Source: an uncultured Clostridia bacterium
GTDB taxonomy: Bacteria; Bacillota; Clostridia; TANB77; CAG-508
Assembly: GCA_944393485.1 (NCBI GenBank)
Contig: CALYAJ010000003.1
Span: 1 to 53,117 of the forward strand
Direction of reading: 5' to 3'
DNA length: 53,117 nt
Shown here: piece after piece, positions 32,939 through 43,302 of the stretch
How the letters are laid out: the number at the start of each line of letters is the position of its first letter
Numbering within the stretch: the first letter of the stretch is position 1
Program-made: the position numbers and the translations under genes
Notes under the pieces: model-generated
Database searches by the model: none
Told to the model about the DNA's origin: nothing
The model's input: the letters and a program-made list of their open reading frames with translations, nothing else

Positions 32939-34645
32939 ATGATAAATTTTAAAGAAAAAATTGCAGAAAGTATAAGCAAAGTTACAAACATTTCTAAAGA
33001 AGAATTAGAAAATTATATAGAAAAACCAAAAGATAATAGAATGGGCGATTTTGCATTGCCTTGTTTTAAACTTGCAAAAGAAATGAAAAAACCACCAATG
33101 CAAATTGCAAACGAAATAAAGGAAGAAATAGAAGTACCTACAGAATATATAAAAAATATAGAAGTAGTTAATGGATTTTTAAATATATTTATAAATAATG
33201 AAACTCTTATACAAAACTTATTAGATGAGATGGAAAATAAAAAAGAAGAATATGGTTCTTCTAATATTGGAAATGGAAAAAATATAATTGTAGAATATTC
33301 ATCTCCAAATATTGCTAAACCATTTCATATTGGACATTTTAGAAATACAGTAATAGGAAGAGCTTTATACAATATGTATAAATTTTTAGGATATAATACT
33401 ATAGGTATAAATCATCTAGGAGATTGGGGAACACAATTTGGAAAATTAATCGAAGGTTATAAACGTTTTGGAGCAGAATATAATTTAGAAGAAAACCCAA
33501 TAGATGAATTAACAAAAATTTATGTAAGAATAAATGCACTATGTAAAGAAGATGAAAGTGTTCTAGAAGCATGCAGGGATAACTTTAAAAAGTTAGAAGA
33601 TGGAGATGAATATTGTACAGAGATTTGGAAAAAATTCAAGGAATTAAGCTTAAAAGAATTCCAAAGAATATATGATATATTAGATGTACATTTTGATTAC
33701 AACACAGGTGAATCATTCTATATAGATAAAATGCCAGAAGTAGTAGATATATTAAGAAAAAATAATAAATTAGTAGAATCAGAAGGTGCAGAGATTGTAG
33801 ATTTAGAATATAAAAATATGTCACCACTAATGGTAGTAAAATCTAATGGATCAACAACATATGCAGCACGTGATTTAGCAGCAATACTATATAGAGCAAG
33901 AACATATGATTTTGATAAATGTATATATGTTGTAGGATCAGAGCAAAACTTGCATTTTGAACAATTATTTGAAGTTGCAAAATATCTTGATTTAGACGAA
34001 AAATATGTAAATGGTTTAATACATGTAACATATGGTATGGTTAGGTTAAAAACAGGAAAAATGTCTACAAGAGAAGGAACAATGATAAAAGTAGAAGACC
34101 TTTTAAAAGAAGCCGTATCAAGAGCAAAAGTAATTATAGAAGGTAAAAATCCAAACTTAGAAGATAAAGACGATGTAGCAAAAAAAGTTGGAATTGGAGC
34201 TGTAATTTTTAATGATTTAGCAAATAATATAATTAAAGACGAAGTATTTGATTGGGATATAATGCTTAACTTCCAAGGAGAAACAGGACCATATATACAA
34301 TATATGTATGTAAGAACAAAAAGTGTAATGGAAAAAGCAAATTATACACCTAATAAAGATATGGTAGATTTAAACGAATTAGAAGAAAATGCAGAAGAAT
34401 TAGTAAAAAAATTATATGAATTTGAAGATACTATTAAACAAGCAACAGAAAAAAATGAACCATCAATAATATCTAGATATTTAATTGATATTGCTAAATT
34501 ATATGGAAATTTCTACAATGACAATAAAATAATGGTTGATGACGAAAAAGTTAGAAACACAAGATTATATTTAACATACATGGTTGGAAATGTACTAAAA
34601 ATAGGAACAGGACTATTGGGAATAAAAATGCCAAACAAAATGTAG
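32939..34645 (+). CDS. argS: Arginyl-tRNA synthetase
   Basis: The product has 568 residues. ATG 32939 was chosen because the -10 element ends at 32902 and AAGGTGA lies just before it. The class I core shows the HIGH box (HIGHFR, about 130) inside SSPNIAKPFHIGHF, GINHLGDWGTQFGK, and the KMSKS counterpart KMSTREGT (about 374). The C-terminal DALR anticodon-binding region is present. Length fits bacterial ArgRS. It charges tRNA-Arg. No T-box leader is visible in the short upstream region, so regulation is probably at the promoter. Confidence 0.96.
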   Translation: MINFKEKIAESISKVTNISKEELENYIEKPKDNRMGDFALPCFKLAKEMKKPPMQIANEIKEEIEVPTEYIKNIEVVNGFLNIFINNETLIQNLLDEMENKKEEYGSSNIGNGKNIIVEYSSPNIAKPFHIGHFRNTVIGRALYNMYKFLGYNTIGINHLGDWGTQFGKLIEGYKRFGAEYNLEENPIDELTKIYVRINALCKEDESVLEACRDNFKKLEDGDEYCTEIWKKFKELSLKEFQRIYDILDVHFDYNTGESFYIDKMPEVVDILRKNNKLVESEGAEIVDLEYKNMSPLMVVKSNGSTTYAARDLAAILYRARTYDFDKCIYVVGSEQNLHFEQLFEVAKYLDLDEKYVNGLIHVTYGMVRLKTGKMSTREGTMIKVEDLLKEAVSRAKVIIEGKNPNLEDKDDVAKKVGIGAVIFNDLANNIIKDEVFDWDIMLNFQGETGPYIQYMYVRTKSVMEKANYTPNKDMVDLNELEENAEELVKKLYEFEDTIKQATEKNEPSIISRYLIDIAKLYGNFYNDNKIMVDDEKVRNTRLYLTYMVGNVLKIGTGLLGIKMPNKM

Positions 34646-34728
34646 TAAAAACGAATTAAAAATTTTGACATTAGCTAAAAGATACTACAGATAAGTATGG
34701 CTTATACAAAAAGGAGAGTAAGATATAT

Positions 34729-36093
34729 ATGAGAAAATATTTTGGAACAGATGGAATTAGAAGAATTGCAAATACAGAATTAACACCAGAACTAGTATAT
34801 AGAGTAGCAAAGGCTGGAGCATATGTTTTAGCAAAGCATTCAGACCATAGTCCAACTATTTTAATTGGTAGAGATACAAGAATTTCGGGAACACTTATAG
34901 AAAGTGCAATGACAGCAGGATTCTTAAGTTATGGTGCAAATGTAAAACAATTAGGAGTTTTACCAACACCAGCTGTAGCATATCTAACAAAAAAATTAAA
35001 AGCAGATGCAAGTGTTGTAATTTCTGCATCACATAATACTTATGAATTTAATGGTGTAAAATATTTTAGTAATAAAGGAACAAAAATACCAGATGATATA
35101 GAAGAAGAAATAGAAGAAGTTATGGATTCTGGAAAATTAGAAGAACTTACAGCATGCAACGAAAAAATAGGAATTTCTGAAAATGCAGAAGATTTAGTTG
35201 ATGAATATGTATATTTCTTTAGAAAAAACTTTGAAGAAATTATAGAAAAATACAATAGAGATGATTTTAAAGTTGTAATAGACACAGCAAATGGAGCAAC
35301 ATACCAAGTTGCAGAAAAAGTATTTTCTAAGTTAAAAATAAATCACAAAATTATAAACAATACACCAAATGGTATAAATATAAATAAAGATTGTGGATCT
35401 ACACATCTAGAAGGATTACAAAAATATGTTGTAGAAAATGGATATGATTTAGGAATTGCATATGATGGTGATGGAGATAGATGTCTTTTAGTAGATGAAA
35501 AAGGAGAAGTAATAGACGGAGATAAAATTTTAGCAATAGTATCTAATTACATGAAAGAAAAAGGAAAATTAAAAAATGATACATTAGTTGCAACAGTAAT
35601 GAGTAATTTGGGATTAGATATTTATGCTAAAGAAAATAAATTAACTTTAAAAAGAACAAAAGTCGGAGATAGATATGTACTAGAAGAAATGAAGAAAAAT
35701 GGATACAACTTAGGTGGAGAGCAATCAGGACATATAATTTTCTTAGATTACAATCCAACAGGAGATGGAATATTAACATCATTAATGTTTATTTCTATAT
35801 TATTAGAAAAAGGAGAAAAAGCAAGTAAATTAGAAGAAATAATAAAAATATACCCACAAGTATTAGTAGGTGCAAAAGTTTCTAATGATAAGAAATATGA
35901 TTTTGATAAAGATGCAGTAATTAGAAATACTATAGAAGATGTAGAAAAAGAATTTAAAGGAAATGGTAGAGTTTTAATTAGAGCATCTGGAACAGAGCCA
36001 TTAGTAAGAGTCATGATAGAAGGAAAAGACCAAGAATACATAACAGAAAAAGCAAAATCTATTGCTGAATTAATAGAAGAAAGATTAAAATAA
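34729..36093 (+). CDS. glmM: Phosphoglucosamine mutase
   Basis: The product has 454 residues with AAAGGAGAG upstream. The phosphoserine loop SASHN (about 98-102), metal loop DGDGDR (about 246-251), GEQSGH and the phosphate-binding RASGTEPLVRV are all in place. It starts FGTDGIRR, as usual for GlmM. It converts glucosamine-6-P to glucosamine-1-P for UDP-GlcNAc synthesis in the cytoplasm. The gene lies 83 bases after argS and 16 bases before metG, forming a housekeeping block. A TTGACA lies upstream, but a matching -10 was not clear. Confidence 0.95.
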   Translation: MRKYFGTDGIRRIANTELTPELVYRVAKAGAYVLAKHSDHSPTILIGRDTRISGTLIESAMTAGFLSYGANVKQLGVLPTPAVAYLTKKLKADASVVISASHNTYEFNGVKYFSNKGTKIPDDIEEEIEEVMDSGKLEELTACNEKIGISENAEDLVDEYVYFFRKNFEEIIEKYNRDDFKVVIDTANGATYQVAEKVFSKLKINHKIINNTPNGININKDCGSTHLEGLQKYVVENGYDLGIAYDGDGDRCLLVDEKGEVIDGDKILAIVSNYMKEKGKLKNDTLVATVMSNLGLDIYAKENKLTLKRTKVGDRYVLEEMKKNGYNLGGEQSGHIIFLDYNPTGDGILTSLMFISILLEKGEKASKLEEIIKIYPQVLVGAKVSNDKKYDFDKDAVIRNTIEDVEKEFKGNGRVLIRASGTEPLVRVMIEGKDQEYITEKAKSIAELIEERLK

Positions 36094-36109
36094 AAGGAAG
36101 ATGATGTAA

Positions 36110-37696
36110 ATGGATAAAAAAACATATTATGTAACAACACCAATTTATTACCCAAGTGGTAAATTTCATATTGGTAACACATATACAACAATATTTGCAA
36201 ACACAATGAAAAAATATAAAGAAAAACGCGGATATGATGTATATTTTTTAACAGGACTAGATGAACATGGTCAAAAAATTGGAACACTTGCACAAGAGCA
36301 AAATAAAACTCCACAAGAATATGTAGATGGAATGGCAGAATATGCTAAAGGCTTATGGAAAAAGATGAAAATAGAATATAGTGATTTTATAAGAACAACA
36401 GAGGAACGTCATACAAAAGTGGTAGAAGAAATATTTGAAAAACTTTTAAAACAAGGAGATATCTACAAAGGTGAATATGAGGGATGGTATTGCGTACCAT
36501 GTGAAACATATTTTACAGAAACACAACTAGTAGATGGAAAATGCCCAGACTGTGGAAGAGAAGTAAGAAAAATGAAAGAAGAGGCATATTTCTTTAATAT
36601 GAAGAAATATGCTGATAGATTAATTAAATTTTACGAAGAAAATCCTCATTTTATTGAACCAGAATATAGAAAAAATGAATTATTTAATAATTTCTTAAAA
36701 CCAGGATTAGAAGATTTATGTGTAACTCGTTCTACATTTGATTGGGGAGTACAAGTAAAAAGTGATCCAAAACATGTTGTTTATGTATGGCTTGATGCAT
36801 TAACAAACTATATTACAGCATTAGGTTATGGATCAGATGATGATACATTATTTAAAAAATATTGGCCAGCAGACTTACAAGTTGTTGGAAAAGATATAAT
36901 AAGATTCCACGGAATATATTGGCCAATATTCTTAATGGCATTAGATTTACCACTTCCTAAAAAAATATATGCACATGGATTTATAACAATGAAAGATGGG
37001 AAAATGTCAAAATCTAAAGGAAATGTAGTATATCCAGAAATGTTAGTAGATAGATATGGTTTAGATGCTACAAAATATTTCTTGTTAAGAGAATTTCCAT
37101 ATGGACAAGATGCAGTATTTTCACCAGAAGGTTTTGTAGAAAGATTTAATTATGATTTATGTAATGATTTAGGAAATCTATTAAACAGAACAATTGGCAT
37201 GGTAAATAAATATTTTGGAGGAGAAATACCAAAATATAATGGACAAGTAAATGATGTAGATAAAGACTTAGAAGAGTTTGCTATTACACAAATAAAAGCA
37301 GTAGAAGAAAAAATGGATGACTTACATTTATGTGATGCATTAGCAGAAATTTGGAATTTAATTTCTAGAACTAATAAATATATAGACGAAACAGCACCAT
37401 GGGCACTTTCTAAAGAAGAGGAAAAGAAAGAAGAATTAAAATCTGTAATGTATCATTTATGTGAAAATTTAAGAAAAATTGCAATATTAATAAGTCCATT
37501 TATGGAAGATACTTCAAATAGCATGTTTACTCAATTAGGACTTACAAATAAAGAATTACAAACGTGGGACAGTTTATATGAATACAATAAACTACCTGCA
37601 AACACAAAAGTTGTAGAAAAAGGAGAGCCTTTATTTGTAAGACTAGATATGGAAGAAGAAGTAAATTATATAAAAGAACAAATGAAAGGAAAATAA
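36110..37696 (+). CDS. metG: Methionyl-tRNA synthetase, short form
   Basis: The product has 528 residues. The class I catalytic core has the HIGN variant of HIGH (20-23), the zinc knuckle C128/C131/C145/C148, and KMSKSKGN (about 298-305). The anticodon-binding helical domain follows ([17 protein letters not shown]). The C-terminal dimerisation/tRNA-binding domain found in Bacillus-type MetRS (about 660 residues) is missing, so the enzyme should be monomeric. It starts 16 bases after glmM with GGAAGATG as ribosome site. Charges tRNA-Met, including the initiator. Confidence 0.95.
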   Translation: MDKKTYYVTTPIYYPSGKFHIGNTYTTIFANTMKKYKEKRGYDVYFLTGLDEHGQKIGTLAQEQNKTPQEYVDGMAEYAKGLWKKMKIEYSDFIRTTEERHTKVVEEIFEKLLKQGDIYKGEYEGWYCVPCETYFTETQLVDGKCPDCGREVRKMKEEAYFFNMKKYADRLIKFYEENPHFIEPEYRKNELFNNFLKPGLEDLCVTRSTFDWGVQVKSDPKHVVYVWLDALTNYITALGYGSDDDTLFKKYWPADLQVVGKDIIRFHGIYWPIFLMALDLPLPKKIYAHGFITMKDGKMSKSKGNVVYPEMLVDRYGLDATKYFLLREFPYGQDAVFSPEGFVERFNYDLCNDLGNLLNRTIGMVNKYFGGEIPKYNGQVNDVDKDLEEFAITQIKAVEEKMDDLHLCDALAEIWNLISRTNKYIDETAPWALSKEEEKKEELKSVMYHLCENLRKIAILISPFMEDTSNSMFTQLGLTNKELQTWDSLYEYNKLPANTKVVEKGEPLFVRLDMEEEVNYIKEQMKGK

Positions 37697-37723
37697 TAAT
37701 TTATTAAAAGGAGGATAATTTAT

Positions 37724-38038
37724 TTGCAATTAGACCTATTAAATCAATTAACGGGGGAAAATTTTAAAGACTTTATAGAAGATTTTCAAAGGGAGCTAAC
37801 AAATAAATTAGATGAAATGGAAACTAAATTTACAGTAGATAGATTTGAAGGAAATATGGCTGTTCTGGAAAATAGAGAAACAGGAGAAATGATTAGTATA
37901 AATAAAGAAGAATTACCAGACAATGCTAAAGAAGGTACTATTTTAAAATTGGAAAATAACAAATATGAGATTGACATAGAAGAACAAGCAAAAGTTGAAG
38001 AAAGAATAAAAAATAAAATGAATAAGTTATGGAATTAA
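37724..38038 (+). CDS. DUF3006 domain protein
   Basis: The product has 104 residues, starting at TTG 37724 after AAAAGGAGG. The first 36 residues are helical, and the rest (FTVDRFEGNMAVLENRETGE onward, with ELPDNAKEGTILKL) match DUF3006, a small beta domain. In Firmicutes DUF3006 genes commonly sit next to ComEC-like metallo-beta-lactamase hydrolases, exactly as here (22 bases to the next gene). The helical N-terminal extension is unlike the usual short form. Function is unknown, perhaps an accessory or inhibitor of the hydrolase. Confidence 0.8.
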   Translation: MQLDLLNQLTGENFKDFIEDFQRELTNKLDEMETKFTVDRFEGNMAVLENRETGEMISINKEELPDNAKEGTILKLENNKYEIDIEEQAKVEERIKNKMNKLWN

Positions 38039-38059
38039 ACAAAAGATAGGAGTATTTAA

Positions 38060-39058
38060 ATGGGGAAAAATGATAATAATCAAGACTTAAGTTTTTTCGA
38101 AAAAGTAAAACTAGGTAAACAAACTAAAGAATATAAAAGATGGAAAAGAAATAATAGAATTTTTTCACTAATCATATTAATTATTCTTTTATTATTAGGA
38201 AATTATTATTGGAAAGATCATGATTATAATAGCTTTTTGGCAAATGCATTAGATAATACAACTGAATCAGAAAATATAACAAATGAAGAAATGGTTCAAG
38301 CTGTTACAGGAGATTTAAAAGTATACTATTTAGATGTGGGACAAGCAGACAGTATATTAGTTATGGATAAAGATAAAACAATGTTAATTGATGCTGGTAC
38401 AAATGAAATGGGAGACGATGTTGTTAATTTCTTAGAAGATAAAGGCGTAGAAAAAATAGATTATCTAATAGGAACACATCCTCATGAAGATCATATTGGC
38501 GGATTAGATGATGTAATAGATAATTTTGATATAGGAACAATTTATATGCCTAAAATACAAACTAATACAAAAACATTTGAAGATGTATTAGATAGTATCG
38601 AAAAGAAAGATTTAAAAGTAACAGCTCCAAAACAAGGAGATGAATTTAAATTAGATGATGCAGAATGTGAGATAATGCTTGCAAACGAAGACGATAATGA
38701 TAGTAATTTAAATTTATCATCAATAGTTATTAGAATGACATATGGAGAAAATAGCTTTTTATTTATGGGAGATGCAGAACAAGATAATGAAGAAGAAAGA
38801 GAATGGCCACAAACTGATGTATTAAAGGTAGGACATCATGGTTCAAAAACTGCAACTTCTAAAGAGTTTGTAGAACAAGTAAAACCAAGTATTGCAATTA
38901 TTGAAGTTGCAAAAAAGAATTCATATAATTTACCAAATGATGAACCAATAGAAAATCTAGAAAATGTTGGAGCAAAAATATATAGAACAGATGAAGATGG
39001 TAATATACTTGTAACAAGTGATGGTAAAAATCTAGAAGTAGAAACAAATGTTAAGTAA
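38060..39058 (+). CDS. ComEC/Rec2-like metallo-beta-lactamase hydrolase, membrane-anchored
   Basis: The product has 332 residues with one membrane helix (about 36-53) and an extracytoplasmic hydrolase domain. The metal motif THPHEDHIGG (HxHxDH, about 139-148) is intact. YYLDVGQADSILV and KVGHHGSKTATS are the marks of the ComEC C-terminal domain family. Stand-alone forms are thought to act as secreted nucleases or phosphodiesterases, and the substrate here is unproven. It forms an operon with DUF3006 upstream and the GT39-like gene 11 bases downstream. Confidence 0.88.
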   Translation: MGKNDNNQDLSFFEKVKLGKQTKEYKRWKRNNRIFSLIILIILLLLGNYYWKDHDYNSFLANALDNTTESENITNEEMVQAVTGDLKVYYLDVGQADSILVMDKDKTMLIDAGTNEMGDDVVNFLEDKGVEKIDYLIGTHPHEDHIGGLDDVIDNFDIGTIYMPKIQTNTKTFEDVLDSIEKKDLKVTAPKQGDEFKLDDAECEIMLANEDDNDSNLNLSSIVIRMTYGENSFLFMGDAEQDNEEEREWPQTDVLKVGHHGSKTATSKEFVEQVKPSIAIIEVAKKNSYNLPNDEPIENLENVGAKIYRTDEDGNILVTSDGKNLEVETNVK

Positions 39059-39069
39059 AAGGAGAAAGT

Positions 39070-40533
39070 ATGGAAAACATATTAAAAAAACATTCAAAAA
39101 TAATTAATATAGCTTTAGTGGTATTATCTGCTATAATACCACTTTTAGCTGCTTTTCATAGTAATTTATGGTTTGATGAAGCATATTCAGTAGGTCTTGC
39201 AAATCAACCTTGGGGAAACTTATTTGTATCAGCAATTAATGATGTACACCCAATTTTATATTATGTATTACTAAAATTATATTCTTTAATATTTGGAACA
39301 AGTGTTATAGCATTAAGAATATTTTCCGTAATACCAATTGTATTACTTGCAATATTTGTAGCAACAAAAGTAAAAAAAGAGTTTGGAGAAAAAGTTAGTT
39401 TTTACTTTTTATTAGTTTTATTATTATTGCCAGTAACAATGCATTATGGTTCACAAATAAGAATGTATAGTTTAAGCATGTTATTTGTAACTGTAACAGC
39501 ATTTTATGCATATAAAGCATTTAAATATAATGAAAAGAAATATTGGATAATATTTGCAATATTTAGCATATTAAGTGCATATACACATTATTTTGCACTA
39601 TTTACAATAGGAATTATAAATCTAGTTCTATTATTTTATATAATAAGAAAGAAAAAAGAATTAATAAAAAGATGGTTTATATATGGAATATTACAAATAT
39701 TTTTATATATCCCTGGATTAATAATATTTATAATGCAATCTACACGAGTTGCGAGTGGATTTTGGATTAGTGTAAATTATCCAGATATATTTGGGCAAAT
39801 AATAGAGTTTTTCTTCCAAGATTCAATAGTATCTGGAATTCCATCAATAATTGGTTTACTTATTGTAATATATATGATATTACGTGTACATAAATTATAT
39901 ATAGAGGATAAAGAAAAAATTAGACCTGTTACAATTGCACTTACTACATGTGGATTAGTAGTTGTTATAACATTATTAATTTCTTTTGTAAGAGCAATAT
40001 TTATACCAAGATATATGCTTCCAATGTTAGGCCTATTTATATTTGCATTTGCTTATGTATTATCTTTAGAAAAAGGAAAAATTATAAAAATAGTAATATT
40101 TTTAGCATTAATAGTTTTATGTGTATGGAATGGAGCCACTTTATTAAATAAATCTTATACAGAAGAAAATAATAAACCAATAGATTTAATTGCAAATGAA
40201 TTACAAGAAGGCGATATTTTTGTATATTCTAATGTTGGACCAAGTAGTTCAGTAGCAATTAAATTTAAAGATAATAAACAATATTTTTATAATGTAGGTC
40301 ATTGGACTGTAGAAAAAGCTTATGGAGCATTTGCACCACAAATGACTACAATTGAAGATTTAACAGAAATAGAAAATTACAGTGGAAGAATTTGGGTAGT
40401 AGATGATGCATCAACTAATTTATATGATGAAATAAAAGATATGGAAGGAACAGAAATTATAAAAGATAAGCAAGAATTTTATTATCCATATAGCGGAGAA
40501 ACATTTAAAATATCATTATTTGAAAAAAAATAA
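39070..40533 (+). CDS. GT39/ArnT-like membrane glycosyltransferase
   Basis: The product has 487 residues with AAAGGAGAAAG before the ATG. It has about eleven to twelve membrane helices. The first outer loop reads NLWFDEAYSVGLA, with the acidic pair expected of GT-C enzymes. DVHPILYYVLLKLY and the QIRMYSLSML stretch fit the PMT/ArnT (GT39) family. The last 100 residues form a soluble domain. It would transfer a sugar from a polyprenyl-phosphate donor to a surface acceptor outside the membrane. Closing gene of the DUF3006 operon, no terminator was seen directly after it. Confidence 0.8.
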   Translation: MENILKKHSKIINIALVVLSAIIPLLAAFHSNLWFDEAYSVGLANQPWGNLFVSAINDVHPILYYVLLKLYSLIFGTSVIALRIFSVIPIVLLAIFVATKVKKEFGEKVSFYFLLVLLLLPVTMHYGSQIRMYSLSMLFVTVTAFYAYKAFKYNEKKYWIIFAIFSILSAYTHYFALFTIGIINLVLLFYIIRKKKELIKRWFIYGILQIFLYIPGLIIFIMQSTRVASGFWISVNYPDIFGQIIEFFFQDSIVSGIPSIIGLLIVIYMILRVHKLYIEDKEKIRPVTIALTTCGLVVVITLLISFVRAIFIPRYMLPMLGLFIFAFAYVLSLEKGKIIKIVIFLALIVLCVWNGATLLNKSYTEENNKPIDLIANELQEGDIFVYSNVGPSSSVAIKFKDNKQYFYNVGHWTVEKAYGAFAPQMTTIEDLTEIENYSGRIWVVDDASTNLYDEIKDMEGTEIIKDKQEFYYPYSGETFKISLFEKK

Positions 40534-40556
40534 AAAAAATTTAATTCCCCGACAAG

Positions 40557-40592
40557 TTTCGACAAAAAATAATCGACACTATGTGATATAAT
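40557..40592 (+). promoter_or_regulatory. Spo0A-type box and promoter of the Spo0E-like gene
   Basis: TTTCGACAAA (40557-40566) is the exact reverse complement of the Spo0A consensus TTTGTCGAAA. TCGACA (40559-40564) stands 22 bases before TATAAT (40587-40592), which also has an upstream TG (extended -10). Bacillus Spo0A-activated promoters such as spoIIG have the same long -35/-10 distance. Two more CGACA motifs lie at 40550-40554 and 40574-40578. This argues for activation by Spo0A~P. Confidence 0.75.
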
Positions 40593-40614
40593 TTTTACAT
40601 GGGAGGGATGCGAT

Positions 40615-40770
40615 ATGGATGTTATGCTTAAAATAAAAATACATAGAAAAAAATTAGAACAAATGATACTAGATAACGAAGATTATGAAAAAATAGTTAA
40701 GCAAAGCCAAAAGCTGGATGAATACATAAATATCGCAATGAAGCAAATGGCTAAGGAGAAAAAAAGTTAA
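40615..40770 (+). CDS. Spo0E-like aspartyl-phosphate phosphatase
   Basis: The product has 51 residues. ATG 40615 follows GGGAGGG by 7 bases; the nearer ATG at 40608 gives only seven codons. The sequence is a two-helix hairpin with the family motif QSQKLDEYI (S-Q-x-L-D). Spo0E-family proteins of Bacillus dephosphorylate Spo0A~P and hold back sporulation. The size is typical. A Spo0A-type promoter directly upstream suggests a negative feedback loop. A terminator follows, so it is a single-gene unit. Confidence 0.85.
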   Translation: MDVMLKIKIHRKKLEQMILDNEDYEKIVKQSQKLDEYINIAMKQMAKEKKS

Positions 40771-40790
40771 AAGCTTCGTATCGTCGGACT

Positions 40791-40824
40791 AAAACAAGTT
40801 AGGGAGTTTCCCTAACTTGTTTTA
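40791..40824 (+). terminator. Terminator of the Spo0E-like gene
   Basis: A 15-bp perfect stem (40791-40805 with 40809-40823) with a three-base loop. The distal arm ends in TTTT. Confidence 0.9.
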
Positions 40825-40925
40825 ACTTAAAGGAAAAACAGCCAAGCTAGTAAATAAATATTGACATTCCAAGGAATAAGCAATAGAATAATGGGGAGAA
40901 TGAATTTTAAGGAAGGTGATTTTTT

Positions 40926-41855
40926 ATGCCATTTGTAACAACAAAGGATATGTTTGAAAAATCTATGAAGGAGAAATTTGCAATAGGTGCATTTAATATT
41001 AATAATATGGAGTTTGTACAAGCAATAATGGATGCAGCAGCTAAAGAAAACTCACCAGTTATATTACAAACTTCAGCAAGTGCTATAAAATATGCAAGAG
41101 TACCATATTTAAAGAAAATGATAGAAGCTGGTTTAGAAGAACATGATATTCCAGTAGCATTACATTTAGACCATGGTCCAGATTTTGAAACATGTAAAAT
41201 GTGTGTAGATAATGGATATACATCAGTAATGTTTGATGGATCAAAATATGATTTCGAAACAAATATAAAATTAACAAAAGAAGTTGTAGATTATGCACAT
41301 GCACATGGAGTAGTAGTAGAAGCTGAACTTGGAAAATTAGCAGGAATAGAAGATGATGTTAATGTTGCAGCAGAAGATGCAATGTATACAGATCCAGATG
41401 AAGCTAAAGAATTTGTAGAAAGAACAGGTTGTGATTCATTAGCAATAGCTATTGGAACAAGCCATGGAGCATATAAATTTAAAGGAGAAGCTAAATTAAG
41501 ATTTGATATTTTAGCTAAAATTAAAGAAAAAATACCTAATACTCCAATAGTATTACATGGAGCTTCAACAGTTATTCCAGAATTAGTAGAAATTTGTAAT
41601 AAATATGGAGCAGAATTACCAGGAGCTAAAGGTGTTCCAGACGAAATATTACATGAAGCAAGTATCTCTGGTGTATCTAAAATAAATGTAGATACAGACT
41701 TAAGATTAGCTATGACAGCTGGAATAAGAGAAACATTTGTAGAAAATCCAAGTGTATTTGATCCAAGAAAATATATGGGTCAAGGAAGAGATTTAATAGA
41801 AGAAACAGTTGCTCATAAAATAAGAGATGTATTTGGTTCAAGCAATAAAGCATAG
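40926..41855 (+). CDS. fba: Class II fructose-bisphosphate aldolase
   Basis: The product has 309 residues with AAGGAAGGTG upstream. Zinc ligands and active-site loops are recognisable: HLDHG (about 80-84), EAELGKLAG, IGTSHGAYKF, LHGAST and INVDTDLR near the C-terminus. This is the zinc-dependent FbaA type of glycolysis and gluconeogenesis, cleaving fructose-1,6-bisphosphate. It is a single-gene unit between two terminators. The preference for GGA, GCA and GTA codons in this gene fits high expression in an AT-rich genome. Confidence 0.95.
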   Translation: MPFVTTKDMFEKSMKEKFAIGAFNINNMEFVQAIMDAAAKENSPVILQTSASAIKYARVPYLKKMIEAGLEEHDIPVALHLDHGPDFETCKMCVDNGYTSVMFDGSKYDFETNIKLTKEVVDYAHAHGVVVEAELGKLAGIEDDVNVAAEDAMYTDPDEAKEFVERTGCDSLAIAIGTSHGAYKFKGEAKLRFDILAKIKEKIPNTPIVLHGASTVIPELVEICNKYGAELPGAKGVPDEILHEASISGVSKINVDTDLRLAMTAGIRETFVENPSVFDPRKYMGQGRDLIEETVAHKIRDVFGSSNKA

Positions 41856-41882
41856 AACTTAGAGGAAAGCTTAAAATATATA

Positions 41883-41924
41883 AAAAAGCATTCAGATTAG
41901 AAAATCTAATTTGAATGCTTTTTG
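41883..41924 (+). terminator. Terminator of fba
   Basis: AAAAAGCATTCA, with a mismatch, extending into GATTAG, pairs with CTAAT-TTGAATGCTTTTT around AAAAT. The T-run closes the distal arm. Confidence 0.85.
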
Positions 41925-41984
41925 TGCTAGAGAGGACTTTACCAGATTATAACAAAAATGGAAAAATTTTCTTAAGATAAAACA

Positions 41985-42023
41985 CAAACAAATGTTTACA
42001 AACAAATAAAACGATGTTATAAT
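41985..42023 (+). promoter_or_regulatory. LexA-type box overlapping the promoter of the Y-polymerase operon
   Basis: CAAACAAATGTTTA (41985-41998) fits the Firmicute LexA/DinR box CGAACRNRYGTTYC at 12 of 14 positions, including AAC-N4-GTT. TTTACA (41995-42000), a 17-base spacer and TATAAT (42018-42023) make a good promoter whose -35 overlaps the box, so LexA would block it. DNA damage would therefore induce the operon. Confidence 0.65.
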
Positions 42024-42056
42024 AATTTTAGAGTTGTAATTTGGAGAGTGAAAATA

Positions 42057-43302
42057 ATGCAGAAATATTATTTATGTATAGATTTAAAAACATTTTATGC
42101 TTCTGTAGAATGTGTAGAAAGAGGATTAGATCCATTTAATACAAATTTAGTAGTAGCTGATCCAACCAGAGGGAAAGGAACAATTTGTTTAGCAATATCT
42201 CCAAAAATGAAAATGTTAGGAGTAAAAAATAGATGTAGAATTTTTGAAATACCTCCAACAATCAAATATATAATAGCAACTCCAAGAATGAAAAAATATA
42301 TAGAATATTCGGCAAATATTTATGGCATTTATTTAAAATATTTTGCCAAGGAAGATATCCATGTATATTCAATAGATGAGGCATTTATGGATGTTACAAA
42401 ATATTTAAAATTATATAAATTAAATCCAATAGAACTTGCTAAAAAAATAATAAAGGATATATTCAAAAGATATGGAATAACAGCTACAGCAGGAATTGGA
42501 ACAAATATGTATCTAGCTAAAATTGCACTTGATATTACTGCAAAGCATAATCCTCAAAATATCGGTTATTTAGATGAAGAAAAGTATAAACGAGAATTAT
42601 GGCATCATAAACCACTTTCCGATTTTTGGCAAATAGGAAGAGGAATAGAAAGAAGATTAAATAAAATGAGGATATTTGATATGTACGATATTGCACATAC
42701 AGAACAAAAAAGATTATATAAAGAATTTGGAATAAATGCAGAATATTTAATAGACCATTCTTGGGGAAAAGAGAGTTGTACTATTGCAGACATAAAAGCA
42801 TATAAACCTAAAACAAATTCTGTAACAAATAGTCAAATATTATTTGAAGATTATTCATTTATAAAAGCAAGATTAGTATTAAAAGAAATTGTAGAATTAG
42901 GAAGTTTAAGGCTTATAGAAAGTAATTTAGTAACAGATACAATTAGTTTATATATAGGATATTCAAAAAATATTATAAAAGCTACAGGAGGAACTAGAAA
43001 ATTAAGTAATTATACAAATATATATTCAGAACTTTTAAAAGCTTTTTTAGAAGTATATGATAAAACTACAGACAGAAGTATTCCAATTAGAAGAATAGGT
43101 GTAAATTTTGCAAATGTAATTGAAACAGAAAATGTACAATTAAGCCTATTTAAAGATCAAAAGAAAATAGATGAAGAAAGGAAATTAGAACTTGCAATGT
43201 GTAGTATAAAAAATAAAATGGGAAAAAATGCAATAATAAGAGGAATGGATTTAGAAGAAGGTGCAACAACAATGATGAGAAATAAATTAATAGGAGGTCA
43301 TA

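Noticed and set aside
34660..34700. TTGACA upstream of glmM as a promoter
   Set aside because: No acceptable -10 lies at 16-18 bases, and chance TTGACA hits are expected.
39948..40151. Open frame inside the GT39-like gene
   Set aside because: Entirely within a well-supported membrane protein frame, with no ribosome site or recognisable sequence.
40608..40631. ATG directly after GGGAGGG as the Spo0E-like start
   Set aside because: It is out of frame and stops after seven codons. The ATG seven bases later fits the ribosome site and the Spo0E motif.
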